Source of the DNA: Aphrocallistes beatrix | Lineage: Eukaryota > Porifera > Hexactinellida > Sceptrulophora > Aphrocallistidae | Reading direction: 5' to 3' | Assembly (NCBI GenBank): GCA_963281255.1 | Contig: OY725503.1 | Location: forward strand, 2,728,001-2,792,000 | Length of the DNA: 64,000 nucleotides | Shown here: positions 10,999 through 23,000 of the stretch, piece after piece | Layout of the letters: each line of letters opens with the position of its first letter | Numbering within the stretch: the stretch's first letter is position 1 | The notes under the pieces: model-generated | What the model was told of the DNA's origin: nothing | Database searches by the model: none | The model's input: the letters and a program-made list of their open reading frames with translations, nothing else | Made by a program: the position numbers and the translations under genes

Positions 10999-11620
10999 TT
11001 ACTATATTTATTCTTTAAAGCTAGAGGGAATGACTCTGTTCTCAAATATTCAGGCTCCCTAACTTTACGAATTGCGCAAAGGACAATGGAGACAACGGCA
11101 ATAGTATAGTTATTGAAGAATATCCCAACATCGCATCCAAGGTAAGCATTGGTGAGAAAGTCGTTAGTGAGTCCCTGAATAGTTGCTCTGCTTTTGTGAT
11201 GTCTATTTTATGATACAAGTACACTGTTTCCTGAGCAGTTCTAAATGCTATACAAAAGTCGAAGGTGCGTATATCAGAGTGGTTTATGTTGTACATTGCT
11301 AAGAAGAGATTGATCATTTGTGAGTATTAGGTTCAAAGTAGCTCCACTGTGAGCATTATTTTTCCCATAGCCGTGCCTGGTAGGTTCAGAAACATTCTAG
11401 TAGAGGGAAACATCGTCAATGGAATCTAAAAAATCAGCGGCATCTGATGTTGAGGGTGATCAAGAGCTCGATGAGATGACCAATTAATGCCGCCAAATTT
11501 GAAGTCCCAAAGTAGAATTAGGTTTCGACCTTAGAAGGATCTGATAGTATCACACATCTGCACAGTATCATGTGACGTTGAGTTTGGTGGTCGGTATATC
11601 AGACAAACGTAGGTGTGCTT
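10930..11620 (-). mobile_element. Second LINE fragment: endonuclease and linker, minus strand
   Basis: Minus-strand reading across several frames gives VCLIYRPPNSTSHD, DFKFGGINWSSHRALDHPQ, DSIDDVSLYQNVSEPTRHG, and then GATLNLILTND, the C-terminal half of a LINE endonuclease. The frame at 11317-11042 and the stretch to about 10935 (NKYSKWYSYTN, YKEARTKVV) are the linker preceding reverse transcriptase. It has stops and frameshifts. It belongs to the same kind of LINE as the neighbouring fragment, joined head to tail. Confidence 0.65.
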
Positions 11621-12661
11621 ATTTATATTCATATTTTCCATTTTTATAATTAAGATGTCAATGCCACCTAACTGCTTAGATTCAATAAGATGTCTTCCTA
11701 TGGTTTTTCTTATAGGCTACAAGCCTTTGCTTGATATTTTTAGATTCCAAAACGATTCTTACAGGTACCTCTTCGGATTTTTCCTAGACGATGAACTCTC
11801 TAGAATTTTCGGTTTGTATTTATCACCTCGGTCATCTTTATAAACTCTTCAGATGCTTCTGAAGGTGATAAATTTCCGAAAGACCATAGACAATTTGGGT
11901 CATCTCCTCCTAAATTTTTTCTCACTCACGGATCTGCTAACAGACCTTTGGATCTTTCATAATTCACCACCATCATGTATAGTCGTAAATAGCGACATAT
12001 GTGGCACAAGGTGGCAGTGACTGATAATTTGAAAACTTTGGGAATTAATGATTGATTAGAAATATTCTACAAAAAACTAATTTCAATGCAAAGATTTCGA
12101 ATTTGAAAAATATTAGTTGCATCGCTTCCAGTTTTGGAGTTTTGTCTTCATGAGAATAGACCCATTTTAGTATTAAATGCACGTGAAATAATGAAGTTTG
12201 CAAATACTTTAGTCCGGGTGGTGTATATGGCAGTCTATAAGAGTCTAATTTTGTCTCCGTTTTAAACTTCATTTTCCTGAAGTACACGTACTTCTAGTGG
12301 AAAACGCTTAACAGCAACTCGGGGATACTCACAAAAGTTTGCTAAAAAGTGAAGTTGCTCATAAGGGAACAGAATTAATCCATAATCTACACCTGGGACT
12401 TGAAAATTGGATGCTAATACAACAATATTGCTAATAGGGGAGTTGCTGATAAGCAAACTCCACTAGATTTATATTTTTTATTATCAGGATGCATAAGCAT
12501 CTTAAGTCGTGGCGATAGCTTGACCGATTTTGGATTATCACGTTCGGTAACCGGTTATTATAAAATCTAGTAAAAAGTGATATCATATGGATAAGCTTTC
12601 AAACTCAAATATGTTCATTTGCTTTCTAAATTTTAAATTGTGCGTCTTGGGGGACGCAAAG
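11621..12661. other. AT-rich spacer with a pogo/Tigger-like remnant
   Basis: No gene is supported. Around 12280-12460 the sequence (AACGCTTAACAGCAACTC, AAGTTGCTCATAAGGGAAC, ACACCTGGGACTTGAAAATT) parallels 55740-55865, where similar bases look like the end of a pogo-type element with 'cells-in-Tigger' style repeats. A GGTAACCGGTTA motif at about 12546-12557 recalls the MITE at 18.2-18.5 kb. Confidence 0.35.
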
Positions 12662-12891
12662 CAGCGGCGTCGTGTTCTTTGAGTCTTTTGGAGGCCTCGC
12701 GTCTCCTCAGATCTTCACTAATGCACTCCCGGATGTTTCCTGGTTCTCATCTTCCGGGAAACTTAAAGGATCTCTGGAAATTTTCTGGTTTCTTTCCACT
12801 GTATTTTCTCTAGGACCCCTAGATCTTTAATAGGGCAGCCACATTCTAACTATGCCCCCAGAATTTCATTTGGGCTCACACGACGCCACTG
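12662..12891. mobile_element. Short MITE with 14-bp TIRs
   Basis: CAGCGGCGTCGTGT at its start and ACACGACGCCACTG at its end are inverse apart from one base. The interior is richer in GC than its surroundings and non-coding. The CAG..CTG ends suggest hAT; no clear 8-bp target duplication is visible. Confidence 0.5.
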
Positions 12892-13161
12892 ACATGTATG
12901 ATATTCATTAACATTTTGATCGTATTATTACGAGGTAGCTAAAATGGTTGTATTTGCTCATTTTTCTGTATAAATTTATTACTGCATTAAAGATATTCTC
13001 ATTTCTCGACATAATGCTATTATCTTTAGTTGGCATTATGAATAAAATATCATATAAGGAAAAATATAAGAGAAACCTTGTAAATTAATTTATTAACAAC
13101 CCATCAATGATTATGGATTTGCTAACTCATAGTACAATAAAGAGACTAAATATTTAAAATT

Positions 13162-13167
13162 TTTATT
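13162..13167 (-). terminator. Poly(A) signal AATAAA for SRRT
   Basis: TTTATT on the plus strand is AATAAA on the minus strand, about 80 bases past the SRRT stop codon. Confidence 0.5.
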
Positions 13168-13248
13168 CGAAAATGCGCTCTATGTTCTAAATACAGAAGC
13201 AAATATAGTAATAAAATTAATTATCATACTTGAAAAATATAAACAATT

Positions 13249-14022
13249 TTAATTATCTAAATTTGGATCATCCCAATCCTTATATGATATAGGTTTACGT
13301 GTATCATCGAATTTTTTGGCAATATTTCGCTTCGTTCCAATATTTCCAAATGAAGGAAATCTATTGTAATCAAAAGGGGGAGGCATAGGTGGAGCATGAG
13401 GGGGAACGATAAAATTAGGGTGAAAAGGCCAATTCTGAGGCTGTAGAGTAGCATCTTTAGATTTAATATTCTGATTGAGATTAAAGGAGAGTTTTTCATC
13501 TGAAATTTCTGTTTGATTTTGAGATAAATTCGAATAATCAGGTCGTTGCGGTAGCTTTAATTGAGTGATTGGTCGGTTTTTATCTTTCAAATAATTATTA
13601 AAATATTGTACTTCCAGTTTAACTTCCTCAATTCTCTCATTATGTTTATTAAAAATATGTTTCTTAACATATTCAGGCCCCTTAAACTTTTTACCACTCA
13701 GTGGACAAAGATATTTTTCAGGATCCAACATCTTTGTATTTTCATTTATAAAGCTTCCAATTGAATCATCTTCATTTCGTTTTCCTAACTGGGCCATTTC
13801 CGATTCTGTAAGAAGTAGGGGAACATGCATTCTATCGACGCAACTTATATGATCAGAAATGAGCTTGTTTACAGCTTGTATATTTGCAGAATTATTAATA
13901 ACACCACGAATTGTTAATGAAGATATTCGACAAGGCATCAAATCCTCACATGGAAACTGAGTAAAAGAGTAGAAGTCGTATGAATAAACGATACGAAGAT
14001 ACAAAATAAGGGCGTCTAGTAT
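13249..14022 (-). CDS. SRRT: SRRT exon 5 (C-terminal, zinc finger)
   Basis: The acceptor CATTTTAG ends at 14023 and the stop TAA is at 13251-13249. The 258 codons start ILDALILYLRIVYSYDFY and contain MPCRISSLTIRG, the C2H2-type finger LCPLSGKKFKGPEYVKKHIF followed by NKH, and KLEVQYFNNYLKDKNRP. A proline-rich run (VPPHAPPMPPPFDYNRFP) and the end SYKDWDDPNLDN match the tail that contacts partner proteins in the family. The ORF opens with a non-ATG codon because it is an internal exon. Confidence 0.93.
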   Translation of the reverse strand: MLDALILYLRIVYSYDFYSFTQFPCEDLMPCRISSLTIRGVINNSANIQAVNKLISDHISCVDRMHVPLLLTESEMAQLGKRNEDDSIGSFINENTKMLDPEKYLCPLSGKKFKGPEYVKKHIFNKHNERIEEVKLEVQYFNNYLKDKNRPITQLKLPQRPDYSNLSQNQTEISDEKLSFNLNQNIKSKDATLQPQNWPFHPNFIVPPHAPPMPPPFDYNRFPSFGNIGTKRNIAKKFDDTRKPISYKDWDDPNLDN

Positions 14023-17000
14023 CTAAAATGAAAATACATAAAGTATAGGATAAATTCATAGAAACTAAGTCAAAGGTTGCAAAATTATATATACAAGTAT
14101 CAATAATCCACTCTGCAACTCCCGGAGGGCGCTTTTATTTCACACTGAATAAATAAAACGTATCTCGGGCAACGGTAGAGAGGATATCTAATAAGAGGGT
14201 CATTAAGAAGGTTTTATATTCCCATATTTAGAATTCCATCACAATCTCAATATTTTAGTAATACTGTAGTGACCTCTATACACTTAGTTGAAATTCTGGC
14301 ATTTATCAAGTTTACTTATTGAGTTCTGACTAGTTCTTTTGCTACGAGTTTATCCTTTTCAAAAATTTGACAATGTAAGTTTACATAAGGCCATAGCTAC
14401 CATGGATGTCTTCGCCGAAAGCTCTATCCAAACTCTTCCACTTTTTTGCATTCCCATGAGTCAAAAAACAGACATGTCGAGTAACGTGTAGTAGTTCAGT
14501 AATAGTAAGACAGATGTATTTAGAGATGTTATATAACTTACAATTTATCAATGCAAGCCTAGGCGCCCAAAGGGCGCCTCCAGCGGACACAAAGTCTCCG
14601 CGAGCCGTGCAGCGAAAGCAAGCGAAGGGCGCTTGTTATTATTAATGTTTAATCCTTCATTTGACATTGCTAGGGTGCGACCCGTGCGGGTTGTTTTTCC
14701 ACGTGCTGTGGGCACAAAACGGGCCGAAGGAATGCCGATTAGAACAATTTCAGAAATGAATATACTAAAATTAAGTTATGAAATTATTACTACTTGTATA
14801 TGAAAATAATATATGTAAATGTTATTTTCGTTAAGTCAAGAGTGGGAGAATCATGTAAGTAATATTATCTGCACTCTCAGCTTCCAAGTAATGTCTGCTG
14901 ATTCTTATCAGCAAGCAATCCGTTACTAGATCATTTCACAGGGATGCACGGAGAGAAGAGTGAATTTGCTTAAGCCGAGAAAAAAATTGCTCTACAGAGC
15001 CTCACTAACTACAATTTTGTTGAGTATCTGTTTTTCAAACACTTTCATTTGGGGAAATGCTGTATTACATTACCTTCCAACCCAGCACCAAACTTCCTGG
15101 CAGCATATAGCTTATCAAAATCTGAACGAACTTTGATCAACTCAAGCCAATTTTTAGTCAGTCAATATTTGTGCAAGGTACCAGTCTTTTGACTGTTGTA
15201 TGTGAAAGAATTGGAACATAGAAGGAATTAGGCGGTAGTTGTTAATTTATCAATAACAAATAAATCTAAAAGTCTAGTTGCACAAAATCTACTATCTTCT
15301 AACATCGATATAGAAAAAGGTAAATAAAAAATGAAACTAACGAAGTGCAGTTTAATGTTTCTTAAATAACATTTTGCATATACGACTTCTGCATTGTATA
15401 ACGCGGGAATTATATGAATTCTGAGATTAATGTTTCGTAATATTATTTGCACATACGATTTCTGCATCTTATAATGCTAAAATTATATGAATTCTTAGAT
15501 AATAAAATCACGAATTCAGCCAATTTAGGGTGTCATAATTATATCAAATAAACAAATTTCTAAAATCGCGGACTGTCACAAATACAAAAAGCGGGCTGCA
15601 GGCTTTACCGCCCCTATGATCATTTTATCTTTTCCGGATGTGTATCAAACCTTCTTGTATAAGATATAAATTTTGCAGATATATTATAAAATTATTTCTA
15701 ATTTTGTCATGTAAACAAACAAAAATACTTATCTTTGGTTATTGAAAAGTGAGAATGGCATATGTAATCGAGGTTTTTCCAACCAGCAGTTACATATAGA
15801 AATGGAAATATGATTTGAAAATTATTGGACTTACTACATTATTTAAAAATTTTAATTGAATGATTTTGCAGAATTGTTAATGTTTAATGAATTGTTCAAA
15901 ATGTGTCTCAAAATTTCGAATATATTGGATTGGGAGCAGCATGGCCCGACTTTGGGTTCCAATTAAAAAAATATAAATTAGTTTATCAGTTTAATTCAGT
16001 TTTGAGTCGCTAAGAGATGAAGCTTTTCATTGCTTTACATAAACTTGCGCATTAAAACTGCAGTCTAGAAAACCTCAAGTATGGTTGCTATTATTGTATT
16101 TTATTGTAACCAGTCATTGGTTAGGAATTCATGTATAAATAATTCTGAACTGTATGCTTAGTTGAAATACTTAGGTCATTTCATAAGTACTGAGCCGTGA
16201 TCTGTATTCAGAAGTAAGTGAAAATATATTATTTTCGATTAATCCATTGTATAGCTCAGGGAATCAGCTTTCGATTTGCATATAGGATTGTGATAGAACA
16301 ATTATGGGTGTTGGTACGTTCGATTTATATACTTGGTTTAGGTGACTGTTGAAAAATTGGAATTTTACCATTGAAAATGGCTTTAAAATGAAATTTTTTT
16401 TGAATTCGTGGAATAAGATCATTACAGGTCAAATAATTAGAACATATGTGTGGTGAAGTAAACGGGAGGTGTTCAGTACAATAACCTGTGATAAAAAGTA
16501 ATTATGCAACTTTACGTGGATTTTTTCCCTATTTTCTTCCCCTAAAATGGGACAAAAGTGGTAGTATACCATTTCATAAACAATTTATTCCCCAGCCTAA
16601 ACCATAATGCTACAAATAAATCAATATGTATGGTTTTTTTTAATATGTAGAATTTAATGGAAGGATCAGTTTTAATCTAAATTTGCTTAGAAATGAAATA
16701 CAGCCTTAGGAAACTCAAAAATCACGTTTAAAGGCAGTATCCTAAACTGATGTACTTAAATCGGATGTAGGAACCACAATAATTGTCCTATCACAGTAAT
16801 TCTGTATGCAAACCAAAAGCTGATCCTCTGAGCTATACAATGAAAAAATCGAAAATAGGATAATTCTACTAACTTCTGACTACAGATAACGGCTTAGTAC
16901 TAATGGAATGACCTAAGTAGCCTATCATTTCAATTTGCCGAGGAAATGCATACATTCCCTCCATTCTATACTCCTCAGGTTCCAACATTCAATATAAAAC

Positions 17001-20000
17001 ATGCTAAATTAGCATTCAGCAGCCTTTATTCATTAAATAATTACACAATTATTGTTAAAGTGAGAAAGAAATACCCTACATTAGCCATGGAGCTCATTTT
17101 ATATCTTCAAACTGAGCTTTGCAGTGGAGTTGTTAAATATGAATATAATATGCCCCATAATTACTGATACTACAGCCTAACAATATACAACCATTGAGAT
17201 ATTCATCAATGTTAAGTTTCTGTTTAATTTAGTTTAGTTTAGTTTATGATCATAACATTCCACAAAAGACTAGATGATCAATTAGAAATTCGTTTTTTGT
17301 ATCCTTGTAGGTTACGCTAGTTTCGATTATAATCTCGGATCAGACGAATAACTTGCTGTAAAACAAGTAAATTCGATTTAATTAACTGACACAATTCAAC
17401 TTAGAAAATGGGGAAGTAATAAAACAATTTGTATTCAAACCTGGGGTAGCTGGGGGGACTTGAACCCCCTAGATCCTCCAAATTGTCCTTAGATTTCGAA
17501 AGGTTAGGAGCCTCTGCTCAATGCAACTCATTAGTACTATGTAATCCTGACTTGCCAATATTTTAGAGATATGCTCATTCGAACTCCAATTACACGACTG
17601 TATGTAAACATCACATATCATTTTGAAACTGCCATGTGCGAATAAATAAACACAGTAGTACTGATAAAATAATATATCTAAGATAAATCGACAAAATTGG
17701 GAGTACAAATACACAGGCCTCTCCACATTCCTAAATTAAGAACTAGTTTACCAATGACCAGAAACTGACGTCGCGATGGGTGACGCGGCTTTGCCGGGCC
17801 CAGAGTATTTGCCTCCTCTCGTAGGCTTTGTTTTTACATTTCCAAATTTGTGTCCATACTAAGTAAAGTTGCGATTGGGACAGTAGAACCTCCATAAGTG
17901 GGGGAGCTCGGGACAGCGAAAATGTTTCTACTCCTCTACAGGGGCGTCAGGTTTATAATGTGATTTGTCGGTTTGGGGCTTAAAATTACAAAAAGCATTC
18001 AAATGATATTCAAAGAAACTAGTAACTTTATTTTAATATCAGAAGCACGCCTTTTGTAACTTTAAGCCCCAAAATCGGACAAATCCCAGTATAGATATGT
18101 TCGATGGGGAGCCAACCTTGTGTAACCACTAAATCATCTTCCAACTGCGTGAAACCCTAATGGTGAATATTTGGTGATCGAGGGCTGGGGTTGGTTAATC
18201 GATATTCGGGCTTGGTTATTTTGATTTCCTACAGGACGGTTAACCGGTTAACCGATGTCAATATTAATTAGTATAATTATGGATTTGTTGACTTATATTT
18301 AACCTGATATTGAAAAATTTACAATTTTCAGTGGTCTCGAAATATACTATTTGATTAGAAAAATAGAAATAATATTGTAATATCAATATTTTACAAGTAA
18401 TACTCACGAATCTCCATCGAAAAGTAATTAAATTAGTCTTAATAATTAGAAAATACAGCAGATCGGCTAACCGATTCAAGATTTTCTTAACCGTTAACCG
18501 TGATTGACGGCGGTTAACCGGTTAACCGAATCCAGCCTTGGGTGATCAAAGTAAAAGATGAACTGTCCATCTAAAGATTCAAACTTTAGAACTTTTTGGA
18601 GTACCATAATGTAGGATACATATCCACTTTTTGTTAGTTCTTATGTCAGACAACTGCGTATATTTAAAAATCCTTAACAATAAGTAATTAAACAAATCTT
18701 ACACTCAACAAATGTTCATCTCTTCTGTAACAAACTTCTGAAGGAATAACTCCTTCCTCCTCCTCTTCTGCTTTTTCTGCAGCAGCTAGTTTATTACGTA
18801 TATCAGAAATCTCGGTTTCTGATGGAGTATTCTGGAGCAAAGGATTTTTATCAGTAATACTAGAAAAATACAACTAAGCTAAATTATTAGATTTCTAAAG
18901 AAAGAAAAATAACGTGATCTTACATATACTACGCAAATATATATCCTACACAATGATTTAGGCAAGATGGATTGAAAAATATACTAAAAGTGCCATTTTT
19001 CTGAGAGAACTCTAAACATCTTTATGTACAACCAAATAAGTATCGAATCTAGTATATGATAGATTATTTGTTAAATTTCGTTACATTAGATACAAAGTAA
19101 ACAAATTACAAAAATAGACAAGAGACTAACTTCCAACGGTTGAAATAAGGTTTTCAGTGTGCATAGATTTTGAATGTTATATTTTCGGATCCATATGGGA
19201 AATCATTTGCTAACTTATGTTTACAATATTTAAGTAAAAATTCCCAAAGAGTAGGCTAGATTGGTTAACTCCAGGCGTCTACAAGGCGACTCTGCAGACA
19301 TAAAATGGCCGAAAGCCGCGAAGCGCGCTTGTAAATATATATATAGTATAATAATAATAGTAAATATATATATATATAAAAGTATATATATGTATATATA
19401 ATAATAAAAATCCTCGACTCAGCTCTCAAGCTACCCGGAGGGTAAAGCCTCCCACCCACGATAGTCCCAGAAGATAAACTCATGCCGGAATTGTGTCAGC
19501 TCTCTGCCAATCTCCGAGAAGCCGCTACCCCTTCACTTGTTAACCAACTTACCGATACGTTAATTGGAGCCTTCCTTGAGATGACAAACCAAACCATCCC
19601 AAATCCTTGCACTATACTTCCACATCGGAAACGACTACGCCCTTCCAGGATAAAGCCTACTCACTAGGCTTAATGCCCCTTCTCCTATCTGATGGAGATA
19701 AAGAGACCAGGATCAACCAAAATCCAACCAAATCGAAGTCCACTCCCCTCCTCAAACACCCAGTATATCTTAAACTTACCGAGACCATTTGCTACATTAT
19801 GAACAAAGCAGACATCACCCGCCTTGAACTAACCCAAACATTTTGACAACACTATTGACATGTTGGCTGTCTACCCACCCATTGATTGTCAACTTTCTCC
19901 AAGGACCTAAAGTCATCTCTTACGCCCAAATTGGCGGAACTCAAGCAGGAACTCGTAGAAAGCCTCAACCAAGACCCCCCCCTCCACGAATAAACCCAGT

Positions 20001-23000
20001 CCTCAACTCCCATACACCCATTGTGAAACTCCCTCGAGCCAATGTGCAAAGCTCGCTCCTGCGGACATGAGAAAACCGCAGGCACTTCCTTGTGGTCCAA
20101 CCATTCCCCATCTTTCAAACCATCCGCCGCACTCGCCTCAGCCGAACTGAATTTTCAATAGTGCCCCGGGGCAGCTGGCCACTCCCGGGGCACTCCTTGC
20201 CTCTACCACATCCATCTACCAAAACCATTCTTGTCCAACATGTAAACATATAACAACACCTCAAGACAAGTCACTCCATCACCATCGTTTGTTTAAGTAA
20301 GAACATCAAAAAAAAACATTAATCCACCTGCAAGAAATATCTCCAAAATGGAATACCAGCCCCCATCAATATTTATACAATCCACACTCCTACTTGGAAT
20401 GGCTGTCAAGCTACAGACCCTCCTATAACATGTGCTTTCCTTTCAAACCCCCTCTAAACTTACACAACCCTTTCTCTCGCCCCACAATCCATTCCCGAGA
20501 ATCAACCACTTGTAACCTTTTTCCAACTATCATACAGACAGAAAATGCTATATAGTCTATACAATGAGTTACTAACCGAATTGCGCCTCTTCAAAGACAA
20601 CAAATGACATCAAAGACAACAAATCACCTCTTCAAAGGCAACAAATCACAAATTGTTCATATTGACAAAGGAAATGGACTAGCTATTATCCAAACTGAAA
20701 CCTTACAGAGACTCTACCATACCTCTTCAAAGGCCTCTTCAAAGACAACAAATCACCTCTTCAAAGACAACAAATCACAAATTGTTCATATTGACAAAGG
20801 AAATGGACTAGCTGTTATCCAAACTGAAACCTTACAGAGACTCTACCATACCTACCTAGAGCCCTTCAAAACCATCATCCCCGCAATATCCACGAATCTA
20901 TCCCACCAGATTAGGCAAAAGCTCACTGACATAAACCCAGACTTGAAATCAATAGCGCAAGACGATCGCCCACCCAGCTTCTATTTTAAAGTAAAAGCAC
21001 ATAAAAGCAACTTCCCTGCACGAATAACAGAACTCTACAATATATACGACTTCCCCGGGGACACCCGGACCCTATTACCGTTCATGAGAACGATAGTTAA
21101 CCATTCATCATCTCTTACCAACTTTGCAGCAGACACCATTATTCCTTACTTGACACAAAGCTCCACATCCCGACACGAGCTGTCACGCAGCACTTGAAGA
21201 ACTCTTCAGTGACAGCCCACCTGCAAACCTCTTCACAATGGACATCAAATCATTTTTTCATCATGTCTCCATGAACTCGCGATGGAAGCCATTTCTTTCT
21301 ATCTAGGATCAGACCACCATATACTTCACCTCATATGGTCAGTCTTTTTTTTTTTATTCAGTAAGAGATTTGATGAGTCATCATGGATATCATTATAATA
21401 AAATTAAAGTTAAAAGTTAAAAAGTAAATCGTGTTAGCTGCCATCTACAGGGTATAACAAGTTTGATGCTCTATTCTATTATACTCTATACTATGCAACC
21501 ACAGCTTCAATCCGCTCTAAAGGTAGTCAGTTCTTTTTGCACTAAAATACTGCTCACATACTAGTTGATAAATCCCTCCTAGTTCTTTTGTATCACTTAG
21601 TATAGCTACGTTACGTTAATATTATTCGAGTAGTTGTTCGAATAATAATGGTTGGTCAAAGAACACAAAGTTCACAGGAGAAATATGGCAATAGGGATGC
21701 TTAAAGGTTGAATGACACATAATTTCTTTTCTAAAGATGTCGTAGAAAACGTTCGCACGATACGCAGGTGGTGGGACAATAATATAAAGGGAATAGCTCT
21801 TGAGAACACACCGGGTCGTGGACGGAAGAAATCCCTCACAAAAGTGGGCAAAATGATCATATCCAAGTCAGTCAACAAAAAGCAGCAATCTACACGTAAA
21901 CTGTCAAAAGGGTTGAAGAGGAATGGTATAACAGCATCTTACATGACTGTCCAACGTTATTTAAAGAGTACTATCGGGGCTACATGCTATAAGAGACCTC
22001 TCATCCTCAGATTGTCCCCAAAACAAAAGGAAAACTGATTGAACCTCTGTAAGAAAGGCTCAGATGGAAAGTTAAAGACTGGAGACGTGTACTTTTTCCG
22101 ACGAGTCTCCTTTCGAGATCTTTAATACGCCGAAAGGGCAGAATGACCGAATTTGGACACGAGATAGAGCTCCATAACATGAAAAAGTGAAATTTCCATC
22201 TAAATTGCATGTCTGGGGGTTAATATCATACATTGTGCTCTCAGATCATCATATTATTCCACAGGGGCGTAGTTACTGCAGAATATTACGTATAAAAAAT
22301 TCTTAATCTATCACTAACGTCCACTCTTAAAAAACCCCGAAAAACTAGGTCAGTTTTGACAAGAAAACTCACATGTTTGGTAATACCAAACATGTCCGAA
22401 TACATTTTCTAACAAGACGATGCCTCTGCTCACAATGCTACCTGGACACAATATTGGTGCAAACAACATCTAAAAGCATTCTGGGCGAAAAGTACCTGTC
22501 CTGGCAACTCTCCAGACTTAATCTAATAGAGAATTTGTTGGCTATGTGCAGAGCAGCTTCAAATCTATGGATGAGGCAATCAATCTAAAAGTTCTCGAAA
22601 AACAGCTAAAATTCGCATGGACGCAGGTAACTTCTGATATTTTAGATAACATCTGCTTGGGTGGTGCAGTGGTTAGGACGTTTGAACACCAAGACTTAGT
22701 TCAGGGGTTCTAACCTCGCCCTAGTCATTTGCATTTTGCTCTCAATTACATTGCTTTGGTAATGTATTCTGAGCCTACACTCTTGCAGAACCTTAGCGAA
22801 CTGAAAGCACTAAGGATGTCATCTTGCTAAAGGTAGAGTTAGGTGATATCTTTCTTGCCTACTGATAGCCGAGTTTTTCTCTGTTAACATGCTATCATAT
22901 ACATACACACATTATGCATATACCTCAGTCAGCAACAATCAGTAGGTTTAGCACCTCACCTAGATTGTGAATCCCCTGAGAACATATTAGCATGGATTCG

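Noticed and set aside
13561-13764. Plus-strand frame opposite SRRT exon 5
   Set aside because: Antisense shadow of a well-supported coding exon.
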